Below, in pieces: positions 55,929 to 64,000 of a DNA stretch of 64,000 bases (positions are counted from its first letter, which is position 1; every line of letters starts with the position of its first letter). Location of the stretch: contig NZ_CP027727.1 in the NCBI RefSeq assembly GCF_003851685.1, positions 3,844,001 through 3,908,000 on the forward strand. Direction: 5' to 3'. The notes below the pieces were generated by a model that made no database searches, was not told the origin of the DNA, and worked only from the letters and a program-made list of their open reading frames with translations. Source of the stretch: Pseudomonas sp. R5-89-07. Lineage in GTDB: Bacteria > Pseudomonadota > Gammaproteobacteria > Pseudomonadales > Pseudomonadaceae. A program made the position numbers and the translations under genes.

Positions 55929-56641
55929 CGTGCGACCTCCACCGAGGGGGCCACGGCGGTCATCTCACGGGTCAGCCTTCGATCGAACCGATGCAGGCGG
56001 ATGGCATGGATGATAAAGGCACAGATCGCCGTCGGGATGCCCCACACCGCGATGTGCAGCGGCTCCACATCAATCCCCGAACCCAGCAGGAAGGTATGCA
56101 TCAAGGCGATCGCACCAAAGGCGACGAAGATGTCCTCGCCAAAAAACAGCCCCACGTTGTCGGTGGCGGCGCACATGGCCAACACCTTGTGACGCAGCTT
56201 GTCCGGCAGCTTGCCGTAGCGTTTTTCCGCAGCGCCTTCAGCCATCGGTGCCAGCAATGGCCGCACCATCTGCGGATGCCCGCCCAAGCTGGTCAGCCCC
56301 ATGGCTGCGGTAGATTCACGAACAAACAGATAGATGATCAGCAAACGCCCGACTGTGGCCCGCTCGAAGCGGGAGATCCAGTTCTGCGCATGCAGGCGCA
56401 GGCCATGACGCTCCAACAGGCCAATCACCGCCAGCGGCAATAACAGGATCAATTGCAACGCACGGGTTTGAAGGAAGCCATCGCCCATGGTGGCGAGAAT
56501 TTTTTCCAGCGGAAACTGGGCGGCGAGCCCGGTCGCGATCGCGGCGGCGGTGACCACCAGCAACGGATTGAAGCGCAGTACAAAGCCGACCACGATGACA
56601 AGTACGCCGATCAACGGCCATAAATTCACAACAGTTTGCAT
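55925..56641 (-). CDS. DUF969 permease subunit
   Basis: A 238-aa membrane protein starting MQTVVNLWPLIGVLVIVVGF, with further helices LILLLPLAVIGLLERHGL and IAVWGIPTAICAFIIHAI and the conserved loop RESTAAMGLTSLGGHPQMVR. It fits DUF969. First gene of the pcp operon. A 12-codon upstream extension exists but the chosen ATG matches the natural N-terminus. Confidence 0.87.
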   Translation of the reverse strand: MQTVVNLWPLIGVLVIVVGFVLRFNPLLVVTAAAIATGLAAQFPLEKILATMGDGFLQTRALQLILLLPLAVIGLLERHGLRLHAQNWISRFERATVGRLLIIYLFVRESTAAMGLTSLGGHPQMVRPLLAPMAEGAAEKRYGKLPDKLRHKVLAMCAATDNVGLFFGEDIFVAFGAIALMHTFLLGSGIDVEPLHIAVWGIPTAICAFIIHAIRLHRFDRRLTREMTAVAPSVEVAR

Positions 56642-57758
56642 GGCGGAGAGGTCCTTTAGTGCGCGCTGCGGCGCCATTACAGCAGGATGTGAGCAAAGGG
56701 CTCACAGCATGAAAGTGGCGTGCAGTCGGCTCGGTTTTTTTATTGTTGACCCGAAAGGTCGAGCGGTGGCGGCAACTTTGCTGCCTCGGGGTGGGAGGTG
56801 TCCAACAAGAAAAATTGTTGCTGCAAACCAATAAATTTTGTCGATATTGGCAGCGCTGGCTGGGTCAGCTGGAGGGATTCGGGATTGGCTCTATACTCAG
56901 CAATGATGCTTCCACAGATCATCGCGCTTTTGCCGACAATGAGGGATCCAGCTATGTATGCCGGTCAAATGAGCAGTATGGCGACAGCAATTGGCGAGAT
57001 ACGCTGCCAGATGGTGGTCCAGATCATTTGCCTGCTGTCGGTGGCTACGCTTTTCTGTTGATTTGAGACACGTAGTCCTCAAGTGCGCCGCAAGGTGTCA
57101 CCGGGTAAGGTGTGCTCGAATTTCAGTCGTTGCCGGTAGATATTCAGTTCTCGCCTCCGTCGATTTAGAAAAGTGACCTTGCGGAATTACTGTAATGGCT
57201 TTGATTGGCGGAGAGAATACATTCGCGAGCGGAAGTCCCTCGAGCAGCAGGCAAGCTTCGAATTGGTGTATCTCGACTCGCTGTTTCGCTAAGAAGTGGG
57301 GCGAGCCAACCCCAACTCAGATACCAAAACGAATTGGCGTAGCTTTGCTGGTCACCCCACCGCATGTATCTGAACCTACTTACCGGTTACTTGGAAGGCT
57401 TGTGCGGTGGAAGCGTTGGGTGCTTCGGGGCGGTTGGTGGGTTTACATGGTGCCGACGATCATCTTTACCATCTTCTCGTTTTGGCTTCGGGCCAGGGTT
57501 AATATCTGTAAACATTTTATTCCCTTTTTAAGGTCGTAATTGCTCAGTGTGGAAGCCGGAAACAGAAACGTTATCTGGCCTCAGGAATGTCTTTAGGGGC
57601 GCCCCCCCAGAAGCTCAAGGTGAGCTCTGAGTGATTCATGTGTTCGCCATCCCCGTAAGGCTTTTCGAATATAGTATTTTGACACTATCCTGCAACCTAA
57701 CCAGTCTCATACGCCAATCATTCACTATCAAAAGGCTAGACCTATCCGGTAGTGCGGC
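56642..57758. other. Gene-poor degenerate stretch
   Basis: About 1.1 kb with lower GC and no gene I can support. It must hold the pcp-operon promoter at its left end. Short open frames at 56798-57061 (ending in a hydrophobic segment) and at 57173-57292 (39 codons, VTLRNYCNGFDWRREYIRER) look like fragments but match nothing I know. A likely reading is decayed mobile DNA, given the IS66 remnant next to it. Confidence 0.5.
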
Positions 57759-57883
57759 ATGAATGGGCATGATCCGTATGCGTATTTGAAGGACGTGCTG
57801 ACTCGCCTACCGACGCAGCGGGCAAGTGAGATTGCGAGTTGCTGCCGCAAAGCTGGCAGCAGCCCACATCACGCTATGGGTAG
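57759..57883 (+). pseudogene. IS66-family transposase C-terminal remnant, frameshifted
   Basis: NGHDPYAYLKDVLTRLPTQR followed by ASEI is the familiar C-terminus of IS66 transposases. After that the frame shifts: the continuation ELLPQSWQQP, also typical of IS66, is read one frame over and stops at the TAG 57881-57883. Only about 41 codons remain, so it is a dead fragment. Confidence 0.85.
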
Positions 57884-58468
57884 AGAGCGCCTCAGAGTTT
57901 CAAGATCTTGTGTAGGTATATTGAAGCTTTGCAAAAACAGCATGTTACCGTTTGAAAGTTGCCATTCGTAGAAGTCTGAAAAGTCTCCTATGGCCAGTGC
58001 TCGGACTACTTTTGCAACAAAGCCGTGTGCTACAAGCAAAACAGTTTTGGAAGGATATTTCGATTCCAGCTCAGCTAAACCGTCTCGCACTCGTTTCACG
58101 ACGTCAGAGATCGACTCACCATCGGTCGGCCCAGCATCCCAAAGTCGAGTGATGTTTTGCGACCAGAGTTGCGGATAGCGCTTCTTGGCATCGCCTTGGG
58201 TCAACCCCTCGAAAACGCCGACATCCCGCTCTCTGAAGCAGTCCATTATTTCAGGTGAGAGCTTCAGGCGTTCGTTCAGAATACTCGCGGTTTGTACTGC
58301 CCTGACGCGTGGAGAAACGACAAGTACGTCAAGGCTTGCAGGCAATCGCTCGCAAAGAGTTTGAGCTTGCTGGCGGCCCAGCGCGTTTAGCTCTGGATCA
58401 AGAGATCCAAGGTATCGATGTTCGGCATTAGCCCAGGTTTCACCATGCCGCACGATGTATAAATGCAT
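57869..58468 (-). CDS. Histidine phosphatase (phosphoglycerate-mutase-like) family protein
   Basis: A 199-aa protein, MHLYIVRHGETWANAEHRYL onward, with the catalytic RHG (His8), the second Arg in VSPRVRAVQTASIL, Glu in FRERDVGVFEGL and the second His in VLLVAHGFVAKVV. The substrate is unknown. The last few codons and stop lie over the end of the IS66 remnant on the other strand, so the original C-terminus may have been replaced. The longer in-frame N-terminus is rejected because it precedes the family start. Confidence 0.88.
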   Translation of the reverse strand: MHLYIVRHGETWANAEHRYLGSLDPELNALGRQQAQTLCERLPASLDVLVVSPRVRAVQTASILNERLKLSPEIMDCFRERDVGVFEGLTQGDAKKRYPQLWSQNITRLWDAGPTDGESISDVVKRVRDGLAELESKYPSKTVLLVAHGFVAKVVRALAIGDFSDFYEWQLSNGNMLFLQSFNIPTQDLETLRRSLPIA

Positions 58469-58615
58469 GAAATCCGTCTCAGCGAAATAAGGGATAAATT
58501 GTACCTTTCCATCGCCGGTGAACGCACCAAGACCAGGTTTTAGGACAGGTGTCTTCCCCAGACGCTTACATGGGATCCTGCGGAAAGCAACTCCAACCAC
58601 TATCAGGATAAAGGC

Positions 58616-59362
58616 ATGACAGGCGCGTACAAATGGAAGCACGGTTGGGCTGACGCGTATGCCTATCGTAACGGTGATATCGCCGAAGAATTCTTTGATC
58701 TGGTGGTAAGGCCGTCGCTGTCGGCACTGGAAGAAAAATACCTAGAGCTGGCGAGCAGTGGTGATCTGGTGATGAGCGGCTTAATGGCTCCCGACCATCG
58801 CGACCTAATCAACAAGACGAATATGGCGTTCTGCCTGTCAATCCAATCTCTCTGGGAGCAACAACTTCGCCGCTACCTTGGTCACTGTGTCAGCTCCCTA
58901 AGCATTGAGAATGTGACAGCCGACGATCTTGAGCATATGACTTGGGGCGAGAAGACCAACAATCTCTTTCAGTACATTCGTGGGGCTGACCTGACCACCT
59001 TTGATTCCTACGCCACCCTGAACAAGTTGCAACTTTTGGGCAATGCATGTCGGCATGGTGATGGAAAGTCTTCAAGGCAGCTGCTCAAGTTATACCCAGA
59101 GCTATGGCCACAGCACGACATCCAATCAACGCAGCACCCTGTGGCTCGTGATACATCGATAGAGTCCCTTCAGATCAGTGCTGGGCTGTTGGCTGGCTTC
59201 GTCGACGCCATTGTGTTGTTCTGGACGGATCTAGAGATTCTCGGACTGATGAGTTTCGCCACTCAAGATGCCGGTCTGTTCGCTCGCATTACCTATCTTC
59301 GCAACAGCCGTGCGGCGAGACTTGCATTAATCTCACGCCCGTCTCAGCCCTGCACACAGTAA
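58616..59362 (+). CDS. Unknown protein, possibly HEPN-like
   Basis: A 248-aa soluble protein; the ATG follows AAAGG. Mostly helical. The stretch LNKLQLLGNACRHGDGKSS resembles the NxxKHG-type motif in some HEPN-domain families linked to abortive infection or toxin-antitoxin systems, but here Arg-His are adjacent rather than in the R-x4-H spacing of nuclease HEPN proteins. The assignment is a guess. Divergent from the histidine phosphatase, in a pocket that looks acquired. Confidence 0.6.
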   Translation: MTGAYKWKHGWADAYAYRNGDIAEEFFDLVVRPSLSALEEKYLELASSGDLVMSGLMAPDHRDLINKTNMAFCLSIQSLWEQQLRRYLGHCVSSLSIENVTADDLEHMTWGEKTNNLFQYIRGADLTTFDSYATLNKLQLLGNACRHGDGKSSRQLLKLYPELWPQHDIQSTQHPVARDTSIESLQISAGLLAGFVDAIVLFWTDLEILGLMSFATQDAGLFARITYLRNSRAARLALISRPSQPCTQ

Positions 59363-59539
59363 CCCACACCGCTGCTTTAGCATCTCTTTTGGATAGATAT
59401 ACTCAGCCCGACCCATCTGCCCTACCTTGGTACGGAAGACTTGCTAGCCTTGGATCGGGCCATTACCTGCATTCACATTGCTCAGTGTGAACGAAGTCTA
59501 TATTTTGTGAACGTTCTGCATGAACTCCAGACAACAAAA

Positions 59540-59565
59540 AAGGGCTCACCTTTCGGTGAGCCCTT
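59540..59565 (-). terminator. Terminator after tRNA-Val (GAC)
   Basis: An 11-bp stem (59540-59550 with 59555-59565), loop TTTC, and a run of U on the minus strand from the A-run at 59535-59540. Confidence 0.85.
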
Positions 59566-59594
59566 CTAGACCGCCCAGCAGAGCGGATTTTGTT

Positions 59595-59671
59595 TGGTAG
59601 GCGCGATTGGACTCGAACCAACGACCCCCACCATGTCAAGGTGGTGCTCTAACCAACTGAGCTACGTGCCT
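59595..59671 (-). tRNA. tRNA-Val (GAC)
   Basis: A 77-nt gene with encoded CCA. The anticodon loop TTGACAT between CCACC and GGTGG gives GAC. The D-arm AGCTCAGTTGGTTAGAGC and T-arm GGTTCGAGTCC are standard. The acceptor has one A/C mismatch. Confidence 0.95.
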
Positions 59672-59855
59672 GCTGTGTGGCGGCATTCTACGGAATTCCG
59701 TAGGGGTGTCAACATCTTTTTTGCAGCTAACCCTATGAATATGCGAATTTTTTATTCGCCCGCAGCGTACCCGTGATTTGCGGGTGGCTGGCGGCCGTTT
59801 TTCAACTCAGGTAGGATCGCCGCACTCGTAAAAAATATAAAACAGAGGTTCCAGG

Positions 59856-61139
59856 ATGGCGAACACCCCCTACCCCCAGTCCTATTACGCCGCGTCCGCG
59901 AACGCGGTTCCGCCGCGTCCGGTGCTGCAAGGTGAGATCGAAACCGATGTCTGTGTGATCGGCGCCGGCTATACCGGCCTTTCCAGCGCGCTGTTTTTGC
60001 TGGAGAACGGTTTTCGCGTGACGGTCCTGGAAGCCGCCAAGGTGGGTTTTGGTGCGTCTGGCCGCAATGGCGGGCAGATCGTCAATAGCTACAGCCGCGA
60101 CATCGACGTCATCGAACGCAGCGTCGGGCCCAAGCAGGCGCAGTTGCTGGGCGAGATGGCCTTCGAGGGCGGCAGGATCATCCGGGAGCGTGTGGCTAAA
60201 TATCAGATCCAGTGCGACTTGAAGGACGGCGGTGTGTTCGCCGCCCTCAACAGCAAGCACATGGGCCACTTGGAATCGCAGAAGCGCCTTTGGGAGCGTT
60301 ACGGCCATACGCAACTGGAACTGCTGGACGAGCGCCGTATCCGCGAAGTAGTGGCCTGTGACAACTACGTCGGCGGCCTGCTGGATATGAGCGGCGGGCA
60401 TATCCATCCGCTTAACCTGGCACTGGGCGAGGCGGCAGCCGTCGAGTCCCTGGGCGGCACGATCTATGAGCAATCGGCAGCGGTGCGTATTGAACGTGGC
60501 GCCAATCCGGTGGTACATACCGCCGAGGGCAAGGTCAGGGCCAAATTCATTATCGTCGCGGGCAATGCCTACCTGGGCAACCTGGTGCCGGAGCTGGCGG
60601 CGAAATCGATGCCGTGCGGCACCCAAGTCATCACCACCGCGCCATTGGGCGACGAGTTGGCCAAGACACTTCTGCCGCAGGACTACTGTGTCGAAGACTG
60701 TAACTACCTGCTCGATTATTACCGCCTTACCAGCGACAAGCGCCTGATCTTCGGCGGCGGCGTGGTGTATGGCGCGCGGGACCCGGCGAATATCGAAGCG
60801 ATCATTCGGCCGAAGATGCTCAAGGCGTTCCCACAGCTCAAGGACGTAAAGATCGACTACGCCTGGACCGGCAATTTCCTGCTGACCTTGTCGCGCTTGC
60901 CACAGGTCGGCCGTCTTGGCGACAACATCTACTACTCCCAGGGCTGCAGCGGCCATGGCGTGACGTACACCCACCTGGCGGGTAAGGTCCTGGCCGAAGC
61001 CCTGAGAGGGCAGGCTGAACGCTTTGACGCGTTTGCCGACCTGCCCCACTACCCGTTCCCAGGCGGGCAGCTGCTGCGCACGCCTTTCGCCGCCATGGGC
61101 GCGTGGTATTACGGGCTGCGGGATAAGCTGGGCTTTTGA
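59856..61139 (+). CDS. puuB: FAD-dependent oxidase, gamma-glutamylputrescine oxidoreductase type
   Basis: A 427-aa DAO-family flavoprotein. FAD-binding Rossmann motif VCVIGAGYTGLSSALFLLEN, then VLEAAKVGFGASGRNGGQIV, and the C-terminal flavin region SRLPQVGRLGDNIYYSQGCS with GHGVTYTHLAGKVLAEAL. Sequence and length match PuuB-type enzymes that oxidise gamma-glutamyl-putrescine to the aldehyde in putrescine degradation. No other puu genes are beside it, so the exact amine substrate is inferred. Confidence 0.88.
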   Translation: MANTPYPQSYYAASANAVPPRPVLQGEIETDVCVIGAGYTGLSSALFLLENGFRVTVLEAAKVGFGASGRNGGQIVNSYSRDIDVIERSVGPKQAQLLGEMAFEGGRIIRERVAKYQIQCDLKDGGVFAALNSKHMGHLESQKRLWERYGHTQLELLDERRIREVVACDNYVGGLLDMSGGHIHPLNLALGEAAAVESLGGTIYEQSAAVRIERGANPVVHTAEGKVRAKFIIVAGNAYLGNLVPELAAKSMPCGTQVITTAPLGDELAKTLLPQDYCVEDCNYLLDYYRLTSDKRLIFGGGVVYGARDPANIEAIIRPKMLKAFPQLKDVKIDYAWTGNFLLTLSRLPQVGRLGDNIYYSQGCSGHGVTYTHLAGKVLAEALRGQAERFDAFADLPHYPFPGGQLLRTPFAAMGAWYYGLRDKLGF

Positions 61140-61195
61140 CGCACAACGGGAGTCGGTTCACCGGCTCCCTGGTTGGATAGCCAAATCGCAGATAC

Positions 61196-61222
61196 AAAAA
61201 ACCCCGGTCTTTCGACCAGGGT
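61196..61222 (-). terminator. Terminator after the tRNA-Val-Asp-Asp group
   Basis: Stem with arms ACCCCGGTC and GACCAGGGT (one mismatch), loop TTTC, with U-rich sequence on the minus strand from the A-run at 61196-61201. It also lies after the puuB-like gene. Confidence 0.75.
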
Positions 61223-61296
61223 CTTTGCTATCGAATCAAAGTCAGCCAATGGCTTTCTTTGTGCTTCAAGGCGTTCAGTGGGCCTTGAGGCTGATA

Positions 61297-61373
61297 TGGC
61301 GCAGCGGACGGGACTCGAACCCGCGACCCCCGGCGTGACAGGCCGGTATTCTAACCGACTGAACTACCGCTGC
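61297..61373 (-). tRNA. tRNA-Asp (GTC), copy 1
   Basis: A 77-nt gene with CCA. Acceptor GCAGCGG/CCGCTGC; the anticodon loop CTGTCAC gives GTC. Identical to the copy at 61479-61555. Confidence 0.97.
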
Positions 61374-61478
61374 GTATCGCTTGGCTGACTGAGCGTAAAC
61401 CCTCAATCACCTTTAAACATCTGACTGATCAGCTTTCGCTGTTCAATCTCAAATCCGACGAATCGAACCTGGAAAATA

Positions 61479-61555
61479 TGGCGCAGCGGACGGGACTCGA
61501 ACCCGCGACCCCCGGCGTGACAGGCCGGTATTCTAACCGACTGAACTACCGCTGC
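61479..61555 (-). tRNA. tRNA-Asp (GTC), copy 2
   Basis: Sequence identical to copy 1 over all 77 nt, about 105 bases upstream of it in the same tRNA transcript. Confidence 0.97.
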
Positions 61556-61611
61556 GCGTCGGTGCAACCTTTAACGTTGCGTCTTGCCACAAGGGCAAAA
61601 CTCTCAAGAAG

Positions 61612-61687
61612 TGGTGGGTGATGACGGGATCGAACCGCCGACCCTCTGCTTGTAAGGCAGATGCTCTCCCAGCTGAGCTAATCACCC
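61612..61687 (-). tRNA. tRNA-Val (TAC)
   Basis: A 76-nt gene with CCA. Acceptor GGGTGAT/ATCACCC; the anticodon loop CTTACAA gives TAC. First of the Val-Asp-Asp tRNA series. Confidence 0.97.
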
Positions 61688-61781
61688 TTTGCTTCGTTGA
61701 GGCCGCGAAATTTACGCAGGTAGCGGACCTAAGTCAATAGCAGGATTGAGTTTTTTTCAAAAACAGCGGTAAGTAGCAAGC

Positions 61782-61848
61782 TTCAAGCCGCAAGTTCAAA
61801 GCCACCGAAAATCTGCTTTCACTTGCAGCTTGCAGGTTGCGACTTGAA
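61782..61848. repeat. Extragenic inverted repeat rich in CTTGCAG/CAAGC
   Basis: A 12-bp inverted repeat (61782-61793 against 61837-61848, one mismatch) within a stretch of short CAAGC and CTTGCAG motifs. Such elements are common between Pseudomonas genes. It lies just past the end of the SDR gene and may end the metZ transcript. Confidence 0.6.
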
Positions 61849-61856
61849 TCTGCACC

Positions 61857-62621
61857 TCAGTGCTCGTAGACCATCTTCTTGCTCATGCCGCCGTCCACCA
61901 CGAACTCCTGGCCCGTGACAAACCCGGCCTGGCGCGACAGCAACCACGCCACCATGGCCGCTACGTCCTCCACCGTCCCCACCCGGCCCGCCGGATGCTG
62001 GGCATGATCGGCATCGGTGAGCGGTTCGGCACGCCTCGCAGCAGGATCACGCGCATCGATCCAGCCAGGGCTGACCGCATTCACCCGCACTTCCGGGCCC
62101 AGGCTCATCGCCAACGCATGGGTCAGTGCCAGCAGGCCGCCCTTGCTCGCCGCGTAGGCCTCGGTGTCCGGCTCCGATTGGCGGGCCCGGGTCGAGGCCA
62201 GGTTGACGATAGCGCCACCATGGGCGCGCAGGTACGGCGCACAGTGCTTGGCCAGCAGCATCGGCCCACTGAGGTTTACCGCCAGCACGCGGTTCCAGTA
62301 CGCCAGGTCGAGGCTTTCCAGGGTGATATTGCGCGGGTCGGCCACCGCCGCGTTGCATACCAACGCGTCCAGGCGCCCAAACTGCCCCAGCACCTCAGCG
62401 ACACCTTGGGCCACCTGCTTCTCGTCGGCCACGTCCATGGTGATAAACCAGGCATTCTCGCCCAGCACCTTGGACACCACGGAGCCGCGCTCGCGATCCA
62501 GATCGGTCAACACTACCTGCCAACCTTCGCTGATCAGCCACGCGGCGATCCCAAGGCCAATGCCCCGCGCCGCGCCGGTCACCAGCGCAACGCGCCCGTT
62601 AGTGGCCGCTGCGGCTTCCAT
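61857..62621 (-). CDS. Short-chain dehydrogenase/reductase
   Basis: A 254-aa NAD(P)-dependent oxidoreductase. TGxxxGIG motif [20 protein letters not shown], an acidic residue after beta-2 ([10 protein letters not shown]) that favours NAD, NAG-like CNAAVADP, catalytic Ser and YxxxK ([20 protein letters not shown]), and a C-terminal [19 protein letters not shown]. Substrate unknown. The ATG at 62621 is used; a GTG at 62636 overlapping the metZ stop is a real alternative adding MIEWS. Downstream of metZ in one transcript. Confidence 0.88.
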   Translation of the reverse strand: MEAAAATNGRVALVTGAARGIGLGIAAWLISEGWQVVLTDLDRERGSVVSKVLGENAWFITMDVADEKQVAQGVAEVLGQFGRLDALVCNAAVADPRNITLESLDLAYWNRVLAVNLSGPMLLAKHCAPYLRAHGGAIVNLASTRARQSEPDTEAYAASKGGLLALTHALAMSLGPEVRVNAVSPGWIDARDPAARRAEPLTDADHAQHPAGRVGTVEDVAAMVAWLLSRQAGFVTGQEFVVDGGMSKKMVYEH

Positions 62622-62632
62622 GGACCACTCGA

Positions 62633-63844
62633 TCACAAGGCCGCCAGCCCGCGGGCCAGGTCGGCTTGCAAGTCCGTCACATCTTCCAGACCGACCGCGA
62701 CGCGAATCAGGCTGTCACGGATGCCGGCGGCTTCACGCTCCTGCGGCGCCAGGCGCCCATGGGAGGTGGTGCTCGGGTGCGTGATGGTGGTCTTGCTGTC
62801 ACCCAGGTTGGCGGTGATCGAGATCAGGCGCGTGGCATCGATAAAGCGCCAGGCGCCCTCTTTCCCGCCCTTCACTTCAAAACTCACCACCGCGCCGAAC
62901 CCGCGCTGCTGGCGCTGGGCCAATGCGTGCTGGGGATGGCTCTTGAGGCCGGCGTAATGCACTTTCTCGATCCCGTCCTGCTGCTCCAGCCACTCGGCCA
63001 GCGCCTGGGCGTTGGCGCAGTGGGCTTTCATGCGCAGGCCGAGGGTTTCCAGGCCCTTGAGGAAGATCCAGGCGTTGAACGGGCTCAGGGTCGGGCCGGC
63101 GGTGCGCAAGAAGCCCACCACTTCCTTCATCTGCTCGCTGCGCCCGGCAACAACACCGCCCATGCACCGGCCCTGGCCGTCGATGAACTTGGTGGCCGAG
63201 TGCACCACGATGTCCGCGCCCAACTTGAGCGGCTGTTGCAGGGCCGGGGTGCAGAAGCAGTTATCGACGACCAGCATCGCGCCCTTGGCATGCGCCACTT
63301 CGGCCAGCGCGGCGATATCCACCAGTTCAGCCAGCGGGTTGGACGGCGACTCAACGAACAGCAGCTTGGTATTGGCCTTGATCGCCGCCTCCCAACCGGA
63401 CAAATCCGCCAGGGGCACGTAGTCCACTTCAATACCGAAGCGCTTGAAGTACTTTTCGAACAGGCTGATGGTCGAACCGAACACGCTGCGCGATACCAGC
63501 ACGTGGTCGCCAGCGCTGCACAAGCTCATCACCACTGCCAGGATCGCGGCCATGCCGGTCGCCGTGGCGACCGCCTGCTCAGCCCCCTCCAGGGCGGCGA
63601 TACGCTCTTCGAACGCACGCACGGTCGGGTTGGTATAGCGCGAGTAGACGTTGCCCGGCACCTCACCGGCAAAGCGCGCTGCCGCATCGGCAGCCGTGCG
63701 GAACACATAACTGGAGGTGAAGAACATCGGGTCACCGTGCTCCCCTTCCGGGGTACGGTGCTGGCCGGCGCGCACAGCCAGGGTATCGAAAGCTACGCCA
63801 TCGAGGTCGCTGTCCAAACGACCGGCATCCCATTCCTGACTCAT
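62633..63844 (-). CDS. metZ: O-succinylhomoserine sulfhydrylase
   Basis: A 403-aa PLP enzyme that makes homocysteine directly from O-succinylhomoserine and sulfide in methionine synthesis. Cys/Met-metabolism family motifs: [20 protein letters not shown], the PLP lysine at about residue 219 in [16 protein letters not shown], and SLGDSKT-like [20 protein letters not shown]. Full length, AAGGAG before the ATG. Located directly after purF, the standard order in Pseudomonas. Confidence 0.96.
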   Translation of the reverse strand: MSQEWDAGRLDSDLDGVAFDTLAVRAGQHRTPEGEHGDPMFFTSSYVFRTAADAAARFAGEVPGNVYSRYTNPTVRAFEERIAALEGAEQAVATATGMAAILAVVMSLCSAGDHVLVSRSVFGSTISLFEKYFKRFGIEVDYVPLADLSGWEAAIKANTKLLFVESPSNPLAELVDIAALAEVAHAKGAMLVVDNCFCTPALQQPLKLGADIVVHSATKFIDGQGRCMGGVVAGRSEQMKEVVGFLRTAGPTLSPFNAWIFLKGLETLGLRMKAHCANAQALAEWLEQQDGIEKVHYAGLKSHPQHALAQRQQRGFGAVVSFEVKGGKEGAWRFIDATRLISITANLGDSKTTITHPSTTSHGRLAPQEREAAGIRDSLIRVAVGLEDVTDLQADLARGLAAL

Positions 63845-63884
63845 GCTGCGACTCCTTACTCGAATTCTTTATTTAAGATACAAA

Positions 63885-63904
63885 ACCGGCCCCTCAGGGC
63901 CGGT
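63885..63904 (-). terminator. Terminator after purF
   Basis: A GC-rich stem (ACCGGCCC with GGGCCGGT, loop CTCA) followed on the minus strand by TTTTG, between the purF stop and metZ. Confidence 0.8.
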
Positions 63905-63910
63905 GTTTAC

Positions 63911-64000
63911 TCAGTTGTTGTACAGATCGATGATCGCGCTGACCGCCTGGGTCTTGATCTTCGACGAGTCGTTGCGCGCCTGCTCGATCTTGTTCAGGTA
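63911..64000 (-). CDS. purF: C-terminal end of amidophosphoribosyltransferase (partial)
   Basis: The last 29 codons of an open frame running in from the right edge, ending YLNKIEQARNDSSKIKTQAV and IIDLYNN. The IEQARND pattern and position before metZ fit the PurF C-terminus of pseudomonads. PurF makes 5-phosphoribosylamine in purine synthesis. The assignment rests on a short tail and synteny. Confidence 0.75.
   Translation of the reverse strand, partial: YLNKIEQARNDSSKIKTQAVSAIIDLYNN

Noticed and set aside
57195..57539. 114-codon frame in the degenerate stretch
   Set aside because: Basic, Trp-rich and without a ribosome site. The competing frame 57173-57292 looks more protein-like, so neither is a secure gene.

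Overview
The window is chromosomal DNA of a Pseudomonas, most likely of the P. fluorescens group. This is read from gene content and order: infC-rpmI-rplT-pheST-ihfA, a RsmE-type CsrA, DUF2790 and DUF1654 proteins, metZ next to the purF end, a pcp-DUF969-DUF979 cluster, and high GC with Pseudomonas-type extragenic palindromes. No tool was run; all family assignments come from reading the translations.

Layout. (1) 1-9112, minus strand: a tightly overlapping type II secretion operon, gspE-F-G-H-I-J-K-L-M-N/C-D. The secretin has its own lipobox and runs off the left edge. (2) 9113-9744: a gene-poor spacer with three copies of a 9-bp motif. (3) 9745-29228, plus strand: a roughly 19.5 kb locus of mostly unrecognised genes. 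It holds a 111-aa beta-rich protein, a membrane-anchored protein, a 1191-aa protein, an exo/endonuclease/phosphatase-fold enzyme, a giant 3470-aa protein with two LysM-like clusters, a small protein ending in five Cys-rich 13-aa repeats, a DegT-type PLP enzyme split by a frameshift, and a divergent kinase-fold (SelO-like) protein. It ends beside an intact tRNA-Pro gene. (4) 29752-37209, minus strand: tRNA-Pro, a MerR regulator, ihfA, pheT, pheS, rplT, rpmI, infC (AUU start) and thrS. (5) 37576-39595: small exported and cytoplasmic proteins and a cold-shock protein. (6) 39629-46596, minus strand: a ribose operon rbsBACRKD plus an exported nucleoside hydrolase, with a promoter and a LacI-type operator upstream. 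(7) 47048-53819: periplasmic asparaginase, a LexA-box-controlled DUF1654-endA pair, a SPOR lipoprotein, a CsrA homologue, a HAD phosphatase, and a DUF2790 / metal-type two-component set. (8) 53832-56641, minus strand: a CigR-like protein, then a pyroglutamate module (Pcp with two putative transporter subunits). (9) 56642-59594: a disordered pocket with an IS66 remnant, a histidine phosphatase and a possible HEPN-like protein. (10) 59595-64000: tRNA genes (Val, Asp, Asp, Val), a PuuB-like oxidase, an SDR, metZ and the C-terminus of purF.

The likeliest undescribed system is region 3, especially its 3' module at 26550-29228: a leader-plus-tandem-repeat peptide next to a PLP enzyme and a kinase-fold enzyme. 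This looks like a peptide precursor with tailoring enzymes, carried in one operon with giant beta-rich proteins. The function is inference only. The frameshift in the PLP gene must be resolved before assuming the system is active in this strain.
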